From positions 1 to 19,550 of the forward strand of contig CAMWJQ010000016.1 of assembly GCA_947174615.1 (NCBI GenBank): 19,550 bases of DNA. Reading direction: 5' to 3'. The notes under the pieces were generated by a model that saw only the letters and a list, made by a program, of their open reading frames with translations, was not told the DNA's origin and made no database searches. Origin of the DNA: an uncultured Lachnospiraceae bacterium (GTDB taxonomy: Bacteria; Bacillota; Clostridia; Lachnospirales; Lachnospiraceae). Numbering within the stretch: position 1 is the first letter of the stretch; every line of letters starts with the position of its first letter. Below are positions 1 to 8,141 of this stretch, piece after piece. The position numbers were made by a program, and so were the translations under genes.

Positions 1-295
1 CATTTGGATAGTTCGCCGCAAATGCCGGCGCCCACAGTACGGATAGTTTCTCTCCTTTTGAAAGCGCCGCAAAAAACTTCTCTGTATCATCCACAAATTC
101 TCTTGCATTGTGTTCACATGCATCAAAACAAGCTCCGCACACAATACATTTATCACCGTCCACTTCAATTCTCTGAAGTCCCTCCTCTGTCTTGACAGCT
201 TTGTTTGCAGTGATGACTGGACAAACAGAAATGCACTTATTGCATCCAATACATTTCTCATTTGTATAGATTAGCCCCTTTTGACTTTCGTACAT
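1..295 (-). CDS. Ferredoxin-like 2x[4Fe-4S] / [FeFe]-hydrogenase-domain protein, 3' part missing
   Basis: The reading frame starts at ATG 295 and runs off the left edge after about 98 codons. A GGAGG site lies at 307-311. Two canonical [4Fe-4S] motifs are visible: C15-x2-C18-x2-C21-x3-C25-P and C50-x2-C53-x2-C56-x3-C60. Just after them (about residues 84-94) comes LSVLWAPAFAA, which resembles the start of the [FeFe]-hydrogenase large-subunit C-terminal domain. Family knowledge: clostridia carry sensor or accessory proteins in which a bacterial ferredoxin module precedes a hydrogenase-like domain, often followed by a signalling domain. True hydrogenases usually have longer Fe-S N-termini. The catalytic-domain cysteines and any C-terminal signalling domain lie outside the window, so an enzymatic or sensory role cannot be decided. 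It is transcribed in the same direction as argS but separated from it by a terminator and a possible promoter. Confidence 0.8.
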   Translation of the reverse strand, partial: MYESQKGLIYTNEKCIGCNKCISVCPVITANKAVKTEEGLQRIEVDGDKCIVCGACFDACEHNAREFVDDTEKFFAALSKGEKLSVLWAPAFAANYPN

Positions 296-450
296 AATGT
301 ACACATCCTCCCATAATTCATTTTACATTGTTGTCTTTATTTTATCATAAAGTTTGTCTCTCGTACATATTTCTTATCATTTTAAGTCCCCTTTATGCTC
401 ATTTTGTAATTTTTCCACACAAGGCTCACCTGAATATTGTTCTTAATGCT

Positions 451-479
451 CATATATAATGCTCCTTGTTTGAATTCAA
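451..479 (-). promoter_or_regulatory. Possible sigma-A promoter of the Fe-S/hydrogenase-like gene
   Basis: On the minus strand TTGAAT (474-479) and TATATG (451-456) are separated by exactly 17 bases. It lies between the argS terminator and the downstream gene and uses the same -35 hexamer as the much clearer carA promoter. It would give a 5' leader of roughly 150 bases, which is long, and the -10 match is imperfect. Alternating GTGCA/TGCAC motifs sit just upstream at 481-501. Confidence 0.35.
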
Positions 480-513
480 AGTGCATTTTTGCACTCGTGC
501 AGCATTGCCGTAG

Positions 514-548
514 AAAAAGAACCCAACATACTTCGGTTAGGTTCTTTT
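514..548 (-). terminator. Rho-independent terminator after argS
   Basis: On the minus strand a 13-bp stem (515-527 with 536-548, one G.U pair) encloses an 8-base loop and is followed by UUUUU. On the plus strand the same position is a C-A mismatch, so the hairpin works better for minus-strand transcripts. It begins 19 bases after the argS stop codon and closes the argS transcript. Confidence 0.85.
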
Positions 549-566
549 ACAATTTCATACATTTAA

Positions 567-2339
567 CTACATTCTTTCAGGCGCGGAGAATCCCAGCAGA
601 TCAATAGCTGTCTCAAACACATCTCTTGTGAGCGCCAAAAGCGCGATCCATCCTGCCTTTTTTGATGCATCCTCCTCCGCAAGAATCTTCGTCTCATGAT
701 AAAAATGATTAAATGCGTTTGCAAGGTCATAGATATAGGCGCAGATCCTGTGCGGCGCATACTCGTCACATGCCGCTTCAACACTTGCATTATATTTTGC
801 GAGTTCCATCATGAGCTGCTTCTCACTGTCATTCACAGGTGCTTTGATATCAGAAAATACAGACTGTATATCCCCGCCATTTTCTGTATACTTCGCAAGA
901 ATTGACTTGATACGCACGATCGTGTAGAGGATATAAGGTCCTGTATCACCCTCCGATGAGGTAAAACGTTCAATGTCAAAGATATAGTCCTTGCTTGCCT
1001 GATTCGACAAGTCTCCGTATTTTAACGCGGCAAGCCCTACCACCTGCGCCGTCGCAGCAGCCTCCTCGTCCGAGGTCTCACGGCTCTCCCTGATTTTGCA
1101 AAGCATCTCATCATGGATCTCCTGAATCAGATTTTCCAGCCGCATCACGCCGCCCTCACGCGTCTTGAACGGCTTACCGTCCTTGCCATTCATCGTTCCG
1201 AACTGAATATGCACCAACTTTGTCTCCGGCTTTATCAGACCCGTCTTACGCGCGCAGCGAAACACCTGCTGAAAATAAAGCTCCTGTCTCTTGTCTGTCA
1301 GATAAATCAGCGCATCCGGCTTATTCTGCTCCATACGCATCTTAATTGTCGCAAGATCGGTCGTTGCGTACGAGGACGCTCCGTCCGATTTGAGCAGCAT
1401 GCACGGCGGCATCTCCTTCGTGTCGGTCTCCTCCTTCACATCAACAACCAGTGCGCCGTCGCTGATATACGCATGTCCGTTCGCCTTCATCTCCTCCACC
1501 ATCCCTGGTATCAGATCCCGCACCGAGGACTCACCGTTCCACAGGTCAAACGTAACGTCCATATTATCATAAATGCGCCTCAAATCCACCACGGAAACCG
1601 CGATAATGTGCTGCCAGAGGGCGCGGTATCCCCGCACACCGCTCTGCAGTTTGTAAGTACAGGCCATCGCATCCGCCTTGTACTGCTCGTCCTCCTTGGA
1701 ACGTTTACTCGCAAAGGGATAGATCTCCTCCAGCTCGGCTACCGTAAATGGCGGCTCGGCAGGATATTCCCCCGTATAGCTCTCGTCAAAATAAACCAGC
1801 TGGGGACTGCGTACCTTCAGCTCGTTCATCACAAGCCCCATCGGCTGCCCCCAGTCGCCCAAATGGACATCCCCAGTCACATGATGTCCGATATAACGTT
1901 CGATTCGCTTAATGCTCTCGCCGATAATCGCAGAACGCAGGTGCCCGACATGGAGCGGCTTGGCGATATTCGGTCCGCCGTAGTCGATCACAATCTCCTG
2001 CGGCTTTGTGGTCTCCTCCACACCGTATTTTTCTTCCGCGCGCATTCCCCTGATATAATCGCCGACAAACGTGTCCGTCAGCACAAGGTTCAGGAAACCG
2101 GGTGCCACTGCCTCCGCCTTCTCAAACACTTCACTGTCAGAGAGTTTTGCCGCAACATCATTTGCAATCATAATCGGCGCCTTCTTATACTGCTTTGCGC
2201 CCGCCATCGCTCCATTGCACTGATATTCACACAGATCTGGGCGGTTCGACAGCGTCACCCTTCCAAGTGCACGGTCATACCCCGCCTGCTCAAATGCCTG
2301 CATCATTTCCTCGGATATCAAATCTAATATTTTTTTCAT
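567..2339 (-). CDS. argS: Arginyl-tRNA synthetase (ArgRS)
   Basis: Class I aminoacyl-tRNA synthetase that charges tRNA-Arg with arginine in the cytoplasm. The 590 residues include an N-terminal Add-1-type domain (about 1-110), the catalytic Rossmann core with the HIGH-type motif HVGH at 130-133 inside NIAKPLHVGHLRS, and a degenerate KMSKS loop, KTREG, at 392-396, as usual for ArgRS. The C-terminal alpha-helical anticodon-binding (DALR) domain occupies about 465-590 and ends with the characteristic ERM. ATG 2339 is preceded by GGAGG at 2345-2349. The length is slightly above that of the roughly 556-residue B. subtilis-type enzyme. The 183-base gap upstream, towards queH, shows no T-box signature and no promoter I would call with confidence, so it may be co-transcribed with queH. 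A clear terminator follows. Confidence 0.97.
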   Translation of the reverse strand: MKKILDLISEEMMQAFEQAGYDRALGRVTLSNRPDLCEYQCNGAMAGAKQYKKAPIMIANDVAAKLSDSEVFEKAEAVAPGFLNLVLTDTFVGDYIRGMRAEEKYGVEETTKPQEIVIDYGGPNIAKPLHVGHLRSAIIGESIKRIERYIGHHVTGDVHLGDWGQPMGLVMNELKVRSPQLVYFDESYTGEYPAEPPFTVAELEEIYPFASKRSKEDEQYKADAMACTYKLQSGVRGYRALWQHIIAVSVVDLRRIYDNMDVTFDLWNGESSVRDLIPGMVEEMKANGHAYISDGALVVDVKEETDTKEMPPCMLLKSDGASSYATTDLATIKMRMEQNKPDALIYLTDKRQELYFQQVFRCARKTGLIKPETKLVHIQFGTMNGKDGKPFKTREGGVMRLENLIQEIHDEMLCKIRESRETSDEEAAATAQVVGLAALKYGDLSNQASKDYIFDIERFTSSEGDTGPYILYTIVRIKSILAKYTENGGDIQSVFSDIKAPVNDSEKQLMMELAKYNASVEAACDEYAPHRICAYIYDLANAFNHFYHETKILAEEDASKKAGWIALLALTRDVFETAIDLLGFSAPERM

Positions 2340-2522
2340 TATTACCTCCGTAGTCCCTGCTTAAATTCTAGCAATAATAGGGTCTCTCTATACAAATCTT
2401 CACTCTTTCTTTTCCATCACAATTGATCACTTCTGAATGTACAATCTCTGTATGATCGTTTAGCGTCATTAACGGATATAATATGATATTATTCTCTCTT
2501 AATACTTGAACATATTTGGCAT

Positions 2523-3158
2523 TCATTGTGTTTGAGAATACACACACCCGCAATAATTCTGCCGGTAAAGCGCATACTCCGCCGACAGCTCAATCGACCG
2601 CTTATAACCGTCTCTCTTTTTAAAATCCGACACAAGCCACGGAATCTGGTATCGTTCTGCCAAATGTTCGCCAATCTCATTTAGCTTTGCAGCATTCTTT
2701 AACGGGCTGATCGTAAGGGTCGTCGCAAAGTAGTCGTAATCTTGCTTTTTTGCAAGTTCTGCTGTCTTTCTGAGTCGAAGTTCATAACAGGCAAAACAGC
2801 GCTCGCCACCCTCCGGGCATTGCTCCAACCCCTTTGCCGCTGTATAAAAAATTTCCGGCTCATAGTCTCCTTCTATGACAGAAATTGAATGTCCACTGTT
2901 CTGCCGTTGATTGTAAGCGTCAATCAAACGCTTCTGTTCCTCAACACGTTTTTGATATTCCACTTCCATCGAGATATTCGGGTTGTAATAAAAGACAGTA
3001 ATCTCAAAATACTGTCTCAGATATTCAAGTACATAACTGCTGCACGGTGCACAGCAGCTATGCAGCAGAAGTCGCGGCACGGTTGTGAGCCGCTCTAACA
3101 GTTTATCCAGCTCTCGCTGATAATTTCTTGTATTTGCTGATTTTACTTTCTGTATCAT
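2523..3158 (-). CDS. queH: Epoxyqueuosine reductase QueH (DUF208 family)
   Basis: The 211-residue protein belongs to the QueH family, which reduces epoxyqueuosine to queuosine in the anticodon wobble position of GUN tRNAs and is the cobalamin-independent alternative to QueG. Family-defining elements seen: HSCCAPCS at 33-40, YYNPNI at 57-62, CFACYELRL at 121-129, LTISPLKN at 148-155, DFKKRDGYKRS at 178-188, and YCGC at 202-205 near the C-terminus. The Cys pairs in the first, third and last motifs are those expected to bind the Fe-S cluster and metal. It lies 55 bases downstream of carB with no visible terminator between, so carAB-queH may be one transcript. Only a weak ribosome-binding site (AAAGAGA) precedes ATG 3158. 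No other queuosine genes are in the window. Confidence 0.92.
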   Translation of the reverse strand: MIQKVKSANTRNYQRELDKLLERLTTVPRLLLHSCCAPCSSYVLEYLRQYFEITVFYYNPNISMEVEYQKRVEEQKRLIDAYNQRQNSGHSISVIEGDYEPEIFYTAAKGLEQCPEGGERCFACYELRLRKTAELAKKQDYDYFATTLTISPLKNAAKLNEIGEHLAERYQIPWLVSDFKKRDGYKRSIELSAEYALYRQNYCGCVYSQTQ

Positions 3159-3213
3159 TATATCGTATCTCTTTAATAAAATCTATGAAACTTCAAAATC
3201 CATCATTCTTACA

Positions 3214-6200
3214 TTACAACTCTGCAATATTCACAAGCGTCAGCGGATTGTCGTTCTTATTCTCCAGACTTGTCGCAAGCGCCTTTGCAGTGTCCAGCGC
3301 TGTAATGCAGTTCACACCAGTCTCGATCGAGGTTCTCCGTATCAGGAATCCGTCTCGTGACTTATCTCGCCCCTGCGTCGGCGTGTCAATCACAAGGTCA
3401 ATCTTGTGTCCCAGAATCAAATCCATAACCGTTGGTGATTCCTGTTGAATCTTATTGACTTTATTTGCCTTGACGCCCGCATCATTCAGCGCTTTCGCTG
3501 TGCTGCGCGTCGCATAGATCGTATATCCCAGCTTCACAAAACGCCTTCCAATCTCAATCGCCTCTCCCTTGTCTGCATCCTTTACCGTAATAATCATCCG
3601 CTTATGTTTGGGCAGGTCGATTCCTGCGCCTAAAAACGCCTTATACAATGCCTCATTAAAGGTTTTCGCGATGCCGAGGCACTCACCTGTGGATTTCATC
3701 TCCGGTCCAAGGCTGATTTCTGCCCCTCTGATTTTCTCAAAGGAGAACACTGGCATCTTCACTGCCACATACTCCGCTTCTCTCTGTAAGCCGGGCTCAT
3801 AGCCAAGTTCTCGGATGGTCTTTCCAATAATCACTTCTGTCGCAAGGTCTACTATCGGAATGCCTGTCACCTTGCTGATATACGGAACTGTTCTCGAAGA
3901 GCGGGGATTGACCTCAATCACAAACACTTCCTCACCGACTGCAATAAATTGAATATTAATCAAACCCTTTACGTGCAGTGCTTTAGCCAGCCGCCTTGTG
4001 TATTCCGCAATCGTCTCTTTTACCTGATCTGTAATCGTATGTGCTGGATAGACAGAAATCGAGTCGCCGGAGTGAACTCCCGTTCTCTCTATATGTTCCA
4101 TAATTCCCGGAATCAGAATGTCTGTACCGTCACAAACCGCGTCAACTTCAAGCTCTTTGCCCTGCAGATACTTGTCAACGAGAATCGGATGATCCTGCGC
4201 AATGCGGTTGATGATTTCCATGAACTCCTCGATCTCCTCGTCGGAAATCGCAATCTGCATTCCCTGTCCGCCAAGTACATACGAAGGTCTGACCAGCACC
4301 GGATAACCGAGACGATTCGCAACCTCTTTTGCCTCCTCTGCCGTGTAGACTGTACCGCCTGCCGCGCGCGGAATCTGGGTCTCCTCAAGAATCTTGTCAA
4401 AAAGCTCCCTGTCCTCCGCAGCGTCAACATCCTCCGCCTTCGTTCCCAGAATCGGCACCCCCATCTTCATCAGGCTCTCTGTGAGTTTGATTGCCGTCTG
4501 ACCGCCAAACTGCACCACTGCACCGTCCGGCTTCTCGATATTGACAATATTCTCTACATCCTCCGGCGTCAACGGTTCAAAGTAGAGCTTGTCAGCAATA
4601 TCAAAATCTGTGCTCACTGTCTCAGGATTATTATTGACGATGATCGTCTCATATCCCGCCCTTGAAAATGCCCATGTCGCATGGACAGAACAGTAATCAA
4701 ACTCAATCCCCTGTCCGATGCGAATCGGTCCTGAGCCCAGCACAAGCACCTTTTTCGGCGGATTCGTCTCCACTGCCTCATTGACGCCATCATAACAAGA
4801 ATAATAGTACGGCGTACTCGCCTCAAACTCTGCCGCACAGGTATCGACCATCTTAAACGAAGCTGTCACATGGCTTGCATAGCGCATCTGTTTCACTGCC
4901 GACTCCTCGATACCGGCAAGCCGTGCGATCACACTGTCCGGAAATTCCAGCCGCTTAGCCTCCTTTAACAGCTCCAGTGAAAGGGTCTGCGTCTCCAGCG
5001 CGTGCTCCATCTCCACGAGCACAGCGATCTTGTCAATAAACCATCGATCAATCCGCGTAATCTCATAGATGGTATCATAATCAATGCCTTTTCTGAGCCC
5101 TTCCGCAATGACATAGATGCGCTGGTCATCGACCTTCTGCATACGCCGCAGCAGTGCCTCCCTGTCAAGCGCTGAAAAATCATAACTTCTAAGGCAGTCC
5201 ACATGCTGTTCGAGCGAACGGATTGCCTTCATGAGCGCCCCCTCAAAATTTGTGCAGATGCTCATGACTTCGCCTGTCGCTTTCATCTGTGTCGTAAGCG
5301 TTCTTTTTGCTGTGATAAATTTGTCAAACGGAAGTCTTGGCATCTTAACCACACAGTAGTCAAGTGTCGGCTCAAAACTTGCATAGGTCTTGCCTGTGAT
5401 GGCATTTTTGATCTCATCCAGCGTGTATCCGAGTGCAATCTTTGCAGCAACCTTGGCAATCGGATACCCTGTCGCTTTGGAGGCAAGCGCAGATGAACGG
5501 CTCACACGAGGATTCACCTCGATCACACAATACTCAAAACTCGTCGGGTGAAGTGCAAACTGCACATTGCATCCGCCTGTGATATTTAGTTCAGAAATAA
5601 TATTGAGCGCCGAGGTACGCAGCATCTGATATTCTTTGTCACTCAAGGTCTGCGAGGGCGCCACGACAATACTATCTCCTGTGTGGACGCCGACGGGATC
5701 AATATTTTCCATATTACATACCGTAATGCAGTTCCCCGCACCGTCGCGCATCACTTCGTACTCAATTTCCTTCCAGCCTGCAATACAACGCTCGACCAAC
5801 ACTTGCCCAACACGGGAAAGCCTGAGACCATTTTCAAGGATTTCTTCTAATTCAAGCTGATTGTGTGCGATACCGCCGCCGCTGCCGCCAAGCGTATACG
5901 CTGGACGAAGCACAACCGGATAGCCAATGGTATTGGTGAATGCCACGCCGTCTTCAACATTCTCAACGACAAGAGACGCCGCACAAGGCTCGCCAATTTT
6001 TTCCATCGTGTCCTTGAACTCCTGCCTGTCCTCCGCCTTTCGGATCGTGGCAGCCGTCGTGCCGAGCAGCTTCACATTGTGGGAAGCCAGAAATCCACTC
6101 TCCTCAAGCTCCATGCCAAGATTTAACCCTGCCTGACCGCCCAGCGTCGGCAGTATCGAATCCGGCATTTCCTTCTCGATGATCTGCTCTAATACGCTTA

Positions 6201-6411
6201 TTGTCAAAGGTTCGATATAAACTTTGTCAGCGATGTCACGGTCTGTCATGATGGTCGCCGGATTTGAGTTTACAAGAATCACCTCGATGCCTTCCTCTTT
6301 GAGCGAACGGCACGCCTGTGTGCCGGCATAATCAAACTCCGCAGCCTGTCCGATGACGATTGGTCCTGAACCGATCACCATTACTTTTTTTACATTTGGA
6401 TTCTTGGGCAT
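3214..6411 (-). CDS. carB: Carbamoyl-phosphate synthase large subunit
   Basis: Makes carbamoyl phosphate from bicarbonate, ATP and the ammonia delivered by CarA, feeding pyrimidine and arginine synthesis. At 1065 residues it is full length. The two homologous halves are visible. The first starts at GSGPIVIGQAAEFDYAG (14-30), with ATP-grasp elements PTLGGQAGLNLG (88-99) and VIEVNPRVSRSSALASKATG (296-315). The second starts at VLGSGPIRIGQGIEFDY (557-573), with its own VIEVNPRSSRTVP. An oligomerisation linker lies between, and the C-terminal MGS-like allosteric domain (about 930-1065) carries the TPTQGRDKSRDGFLIRR stretch. ATG 6411 overlaps the carA stop by one base (TAATG), implying translational coupling. 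No terminator is evident after the stop codon. Confidence 0.98.
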   Translation of the reverse strand: MPKNPNVKKVMVIGSGPIVIGQAAEFDYAGTQACRSLKEEGIEVILVNSNPATIMTDRDIADKVYIEPLTISVLEQIIEKEMPDSILPTLGGQAGLNLGMELEESGFLASHNVKLLGTTAATIRKAEDRQEFKDTMEKIGEPCAASLVVENVEDGVAFTNTIGYPVVLRPAYTLGGSGGGIAHNQLELEEILENGLRLSRVGQVLVERCIAGWKEIEYEVMRDGAGNCITVCNMENIDPVGVHTGDSIVVAPSQTLSDKEYQMLRTSALNIISELNITGGCNVQFALHPTSFEYCVIEVNPRVSRSSALASKATGYPIAKVAAKIALGYTLDEIKNAITGKTYASFEPTLDYCVVKMPRLPFDKFITAKRTLTTQMKATGEVMSICTNFEGALMKAIRSLEQHVDCLRSYDFSALDREALLRRMQKVDDQRIYVIAEGLRKGIDYDTIYEITRIDRWFIDKIAVLVEMEHALETQTLSLELLKEAKRLEFPDSVIARLAGIEESAVKQMRYASHVTASFKMVDTCAAEFEASTPYYYSCYDGVNEAVETNPPKKVLVLGSGPIRIGQGIEFDYCSVHATWAFSRAGYETIIVNNNPETVSTDFDIADKLYFEPLTPEDVENIVNIEKPDGAVVQFGGQTAIKLTESLMKMGVPILGTKAEDVDAAEDRELFDKILEETQIPRAAGGTVYTAEEAKEVANRLGYPVLVRPSYVLGGQGMQIAISDEEIEEFMEIINRIAQDHPILVDKYLQGKELEVDAVCDGTDILIPGIMEHIERTGVHSGDSISVYPAHTITDQVKETIAEYTRRLAKALHVKGLINIQFIAVGEEVFVIEVNPRSSRTVPYISKVTGIPIVDLATEVIIGKTIRELGYEPGLQREAEYVAVKMPVFSFEKIRGAEISLGPEMKSTGECLGIAKTFNEALYKAFLGAGIDLPKHKRMIITVKDADKGEAIEIGRRFVKLGYTIYATRSTAKALNDAGVKANKVNKIQQESPTVMDLILGHKIDLVIDTPTQGRDKSRDGFLIRRTSIETGVNCITALDTAKALATSLENKNDNPLTLVNIAEL

Positions 6412-7613
6412 TATCTTAGCACCTCCCTCTTTGCATGATTCATCATATCAATAAAACGGTCAAACAGATAGCCAGAGTCCTGCGGACCACAGCACGCTTC
6501 CGGATGGAACTGGACCGTAAAAATATTTTTTCCCGTGTAGGCAAGCCCCTCATTGGTTCCGTCATTGACATTGATAAATGCGGGTGTTGCCACCTTCGGA
6601 TCCAGCTTGTCCATATCCACCACATAGCCGTGATTCTGTGAAGAAATATACACTCTGCCTGTGGCAAGATCCTTCACTGGATGATTGCCGCCTCTGTGCC
6701 CATACTTCATTTTATAAGTATCCGCCCCTGTCGCCAGCGCCATGAGCTGATGCCCCAGACAAATCGCAAAAATAGGAATATCCGTATCATATAGCTTTTT
6801 GACTTCCGCAATGATCGTGGTACATTCTTTCGGGTCGCCGGGTCCATTCGAGAGCATGATACCGTCAGGATTTGACGCAATAATCTCTGACGCCGGCGTT
6901 GCTGCCGGATAGACAGTCACATCACACCCTCGTATTTTGAGAGAATAAGCGATATTATCTTTTGTGCCAAAGTCAAGAAGCGCTACCCGTCTGCCTATAC
7001 CATTTAATGTTTTGACAAGCGATGGTTTTTTCTCTCGTTCTCCCGCCTCATACGCTGCCGGCACAAATTTCGCACTTCCAGAAAGTGCGCCGTTTTCTGA
7101 CAGTTCCCGGGATCCTTTCAACACATACTTTTCTTTACATGTAACCTTCTCAACAACTTTGCCTGTCGTGTAGGCTTTTAATCTTGGAAGCACCTCATCG
7201 ATCCTGTAGTGCGCATCTGTTGTTATCATACCGTTCATCGTGCCCTTTTCACGCAAAATCTTCGTGAGCGCTCTGGTGTCAATGCCCGCAATACCCGGCA
7301 CGTTATTTTCTTCTAAAAACTGCTGAATGGAAAAATCTGCTCTGAAATTGCTGAAATTCCTAGATAATTCCCGAACGATGAATCCGTCGGACCAAGGTTT
7401 CTTAGACTCCATGTCATCTCTGCAGATGCCATAGTTTCCGATCAATGGATATGTCATACACACTGCCTGTCCTGCATAGGACGGATCCGTGAGCACTTCA
7501 AGATATCCTGCCATAGAGGTATTAAATACGATTTCGCTGACTACTTCCCTGTCGGCGCCGATCTGAATCCCCTCAAATACGGTGCCGTCCTCCAAAATTA
7601 AAAACGCCTTCAT
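6411..7613 (-). CDS. carA: Carbamoyl-phosphate synthase small (glutaminase) subunit
   Basis: Hydrolyses glutamine and channels ammonia to CarB. The 400 residues show the N-terminal CPSase small-chain domain (1-150; PLIGNYG 56-62, GIDTRALT 110-117) and a class I glutamine amidotransferase domain (about 208-400). Catalytic residues are visible: nucleophile Cys285 in AICLGHQ, and His370 and Glu372 in VQFHPEACCGP. The segment between the domains (about 165-205) is longer and more charged than the short linker of B. subtilis CarA; I do not recognise it as a domain. ATG 7613 has AGGTGA upstream and lies only about 30 bases from the predicted transcription start, so there is no room for a PyrR-type attenuator leader. 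It is coupled to carB. Confidence 0.97.
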   Translation of the reverse strand: MKAFLILEDGTVFEGIQIGADREVVSEIVFNTSMAGYLEVLTDPSYAGQAVCMTYPLIGNYGICRDDMESKKPWSDGFIVRELSRNFSNFRADFSIQQFLEENNVPGIAGIDTRALTKILREKGTMNGMITTDAHYRIDEVLPRLKAYTTGKVVEKVTCKEKYVLKGSRELSENGALSGSAKFVPAAYEAGEREKKPSLVKTLNGIGRRVALLDFGTKDNIAYSLKIRGCDVTVYPAATPASEIIASNPDGIMLSNGPGDPKECTTIIAEVKKLYDTDIPIFAICLGHQLMALATGADTYKMKYGHRGGNHPVKDLATGRVYISSQNHGYVVDMDKLDPKVATPAFINVNDGTNEGLAYTGKNIFTVQFHPEACCGPQDSGYLFDRFIDMMNHAKREVLR

Positions 7614-7648
7614 CTTATCACCTGTGCTTTCTTTCTCATAATCGGTTT

Positions 7649-7677
7649 ATTATATCACAAGAAATTCTGGCATTCAA
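7649..7677 (-). promoter_or_regulatory. Sigma-A promoter of carAB
   Basis: Minus-strand TTGAAT (7672-7677), a 17-base spacer, and a perfect TATAAT (7649-7654) preceded by TG at the extended -10 position (TGATATAAT). The predicted start, near 7642, gives a leader of about 29 bases before carA. Confidence 0.85.
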
Positions 7678-7718
7678 GATTTTCTTTTACATCCTGAATT
7701 TCAAAAATTACTGTTTAT

Positions 7719-7765
7719 AATCCAAAAGCCTAATTAAAGATAAACTGAATCTCAAAACCTAATTA
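7719..7765 (-). repeat. Imperfect direct repeat upstream of the carAB promoter
   Basis: Two 18-base units, 7719-7736 and 7748-7765, match at 15 of 18 positions and are offset by 29 bases. Both contain CCTAATTA on the plus strand. The second unit includes the yraN stop codon. It is upstream of the carA -35 box, so it could be an operator, or simply an AT-rich duplication. Confidence 0.35.
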
Positions 7766-8119
7766 CGAATAAATATGCTCGAACGCATTCTGATACCATG
7801 TGATTTCCGAGCCGCAGACTGCAACCACATCATAGCGCACCGGCGTGAAATCTCCCATATGATGTATCATTCTATAGTAGTCTGCCACTTTACAGATCTT
7901 TCGCTGCTTGCCGTAGTTCACCGCCTCCGCAGGCTGCCCGGCTGCACTGTCCTTGCGGTATTTTACCTCGATAAAGACTGTGTAGTCTCCATCCTTTCCA
8001 ATAATATCAATCTCGCCCCTGCGGTTTCTATAATTGCGCTCAACTATTGCAACCCCATGACTTAGTAGATATTCAGCGGCAATCTGCTCATATTCTGTGC
8101 CTGTTTTTCTCGTATTCAT
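7763..8119 (-). CDS. yraN: YraN family protein (UPF0102, endonuclease-like fold)
   Basis: Small conserved protein of the UPF0102/YraN family, which has a predicted restriction-endonuclease-like fold; its cellular role is not settled. Seen in the sequence, numbered from the start chosen here: GTEYEQIAAEYLLSHG near the N-terminus, then the conserved core RNYRNRRGEIDIIGKDGDYTVFIEVKYR with the D-(x)n-E-x-K arrangement of PD-(D/E)xK nucleases, then a conserved tail with RYDVVAV. I chose ATG 8119 (118 residues) because GGAG at 8126-8129 is 6 bases upstream of it. An in-frame TTG at 8131 would add 4 residues but would put the Shine-Dalgarno inside the gene. It follows ylqH by 22 bases and is the last gene of the lepB-rbgA-rnhB operon. 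Confidence 0.9.
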   Translation of the reverse strand: MNTRKTGTEYEQIAAEYLLSHGVAIVERNYRNRRGEIDIIGKDGDYTVFIEVKYRKDSAAGQPAEAVNYGKQRKICKVADYYRMIHHMGDFTPVRYDVVAVCGSEITWYQNAFEHIYS

Positions 8120-8141
8120 CCCACTCTCCAACCGATCATTC

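Noticed and set aside
1113..2327. 404-codon plus-strand frame antisense to argS
   Set aside because: It is the shadow of argS codon structure; the product is rich in H, L and R with no recognisable domain, while argS on the other strand has full family motifs.
2340..2522. T-box riboswitch upstream of argS
   Set aside because: The 183-base gap has no AANNNGGGTGGTACCGCG-like T-box sequence and no terminator/antiterminator hairpin; it is mostly AT-rich sequence.
2368..2553. 61-codon minus-strand frame between argS and queH
   Set aside because: It overlaps the end of queH, has no good ribosome-binding site or recognisable family, and looks like chance open frame in the gap.
3159..3213. Terminator or promoter between carB and queH
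   Set aside because: No GC-rich stem with a U-tract. A TATAAT lies against the queH start codon, but there is no -35 box at 16-18 bases and no room for a leader.
3949..4665. 238-codon plus-strand frame antisense to carB
   Set aside because: It lies wholly inside carB, which is intact and fully conserved; the antisense product has no family features.
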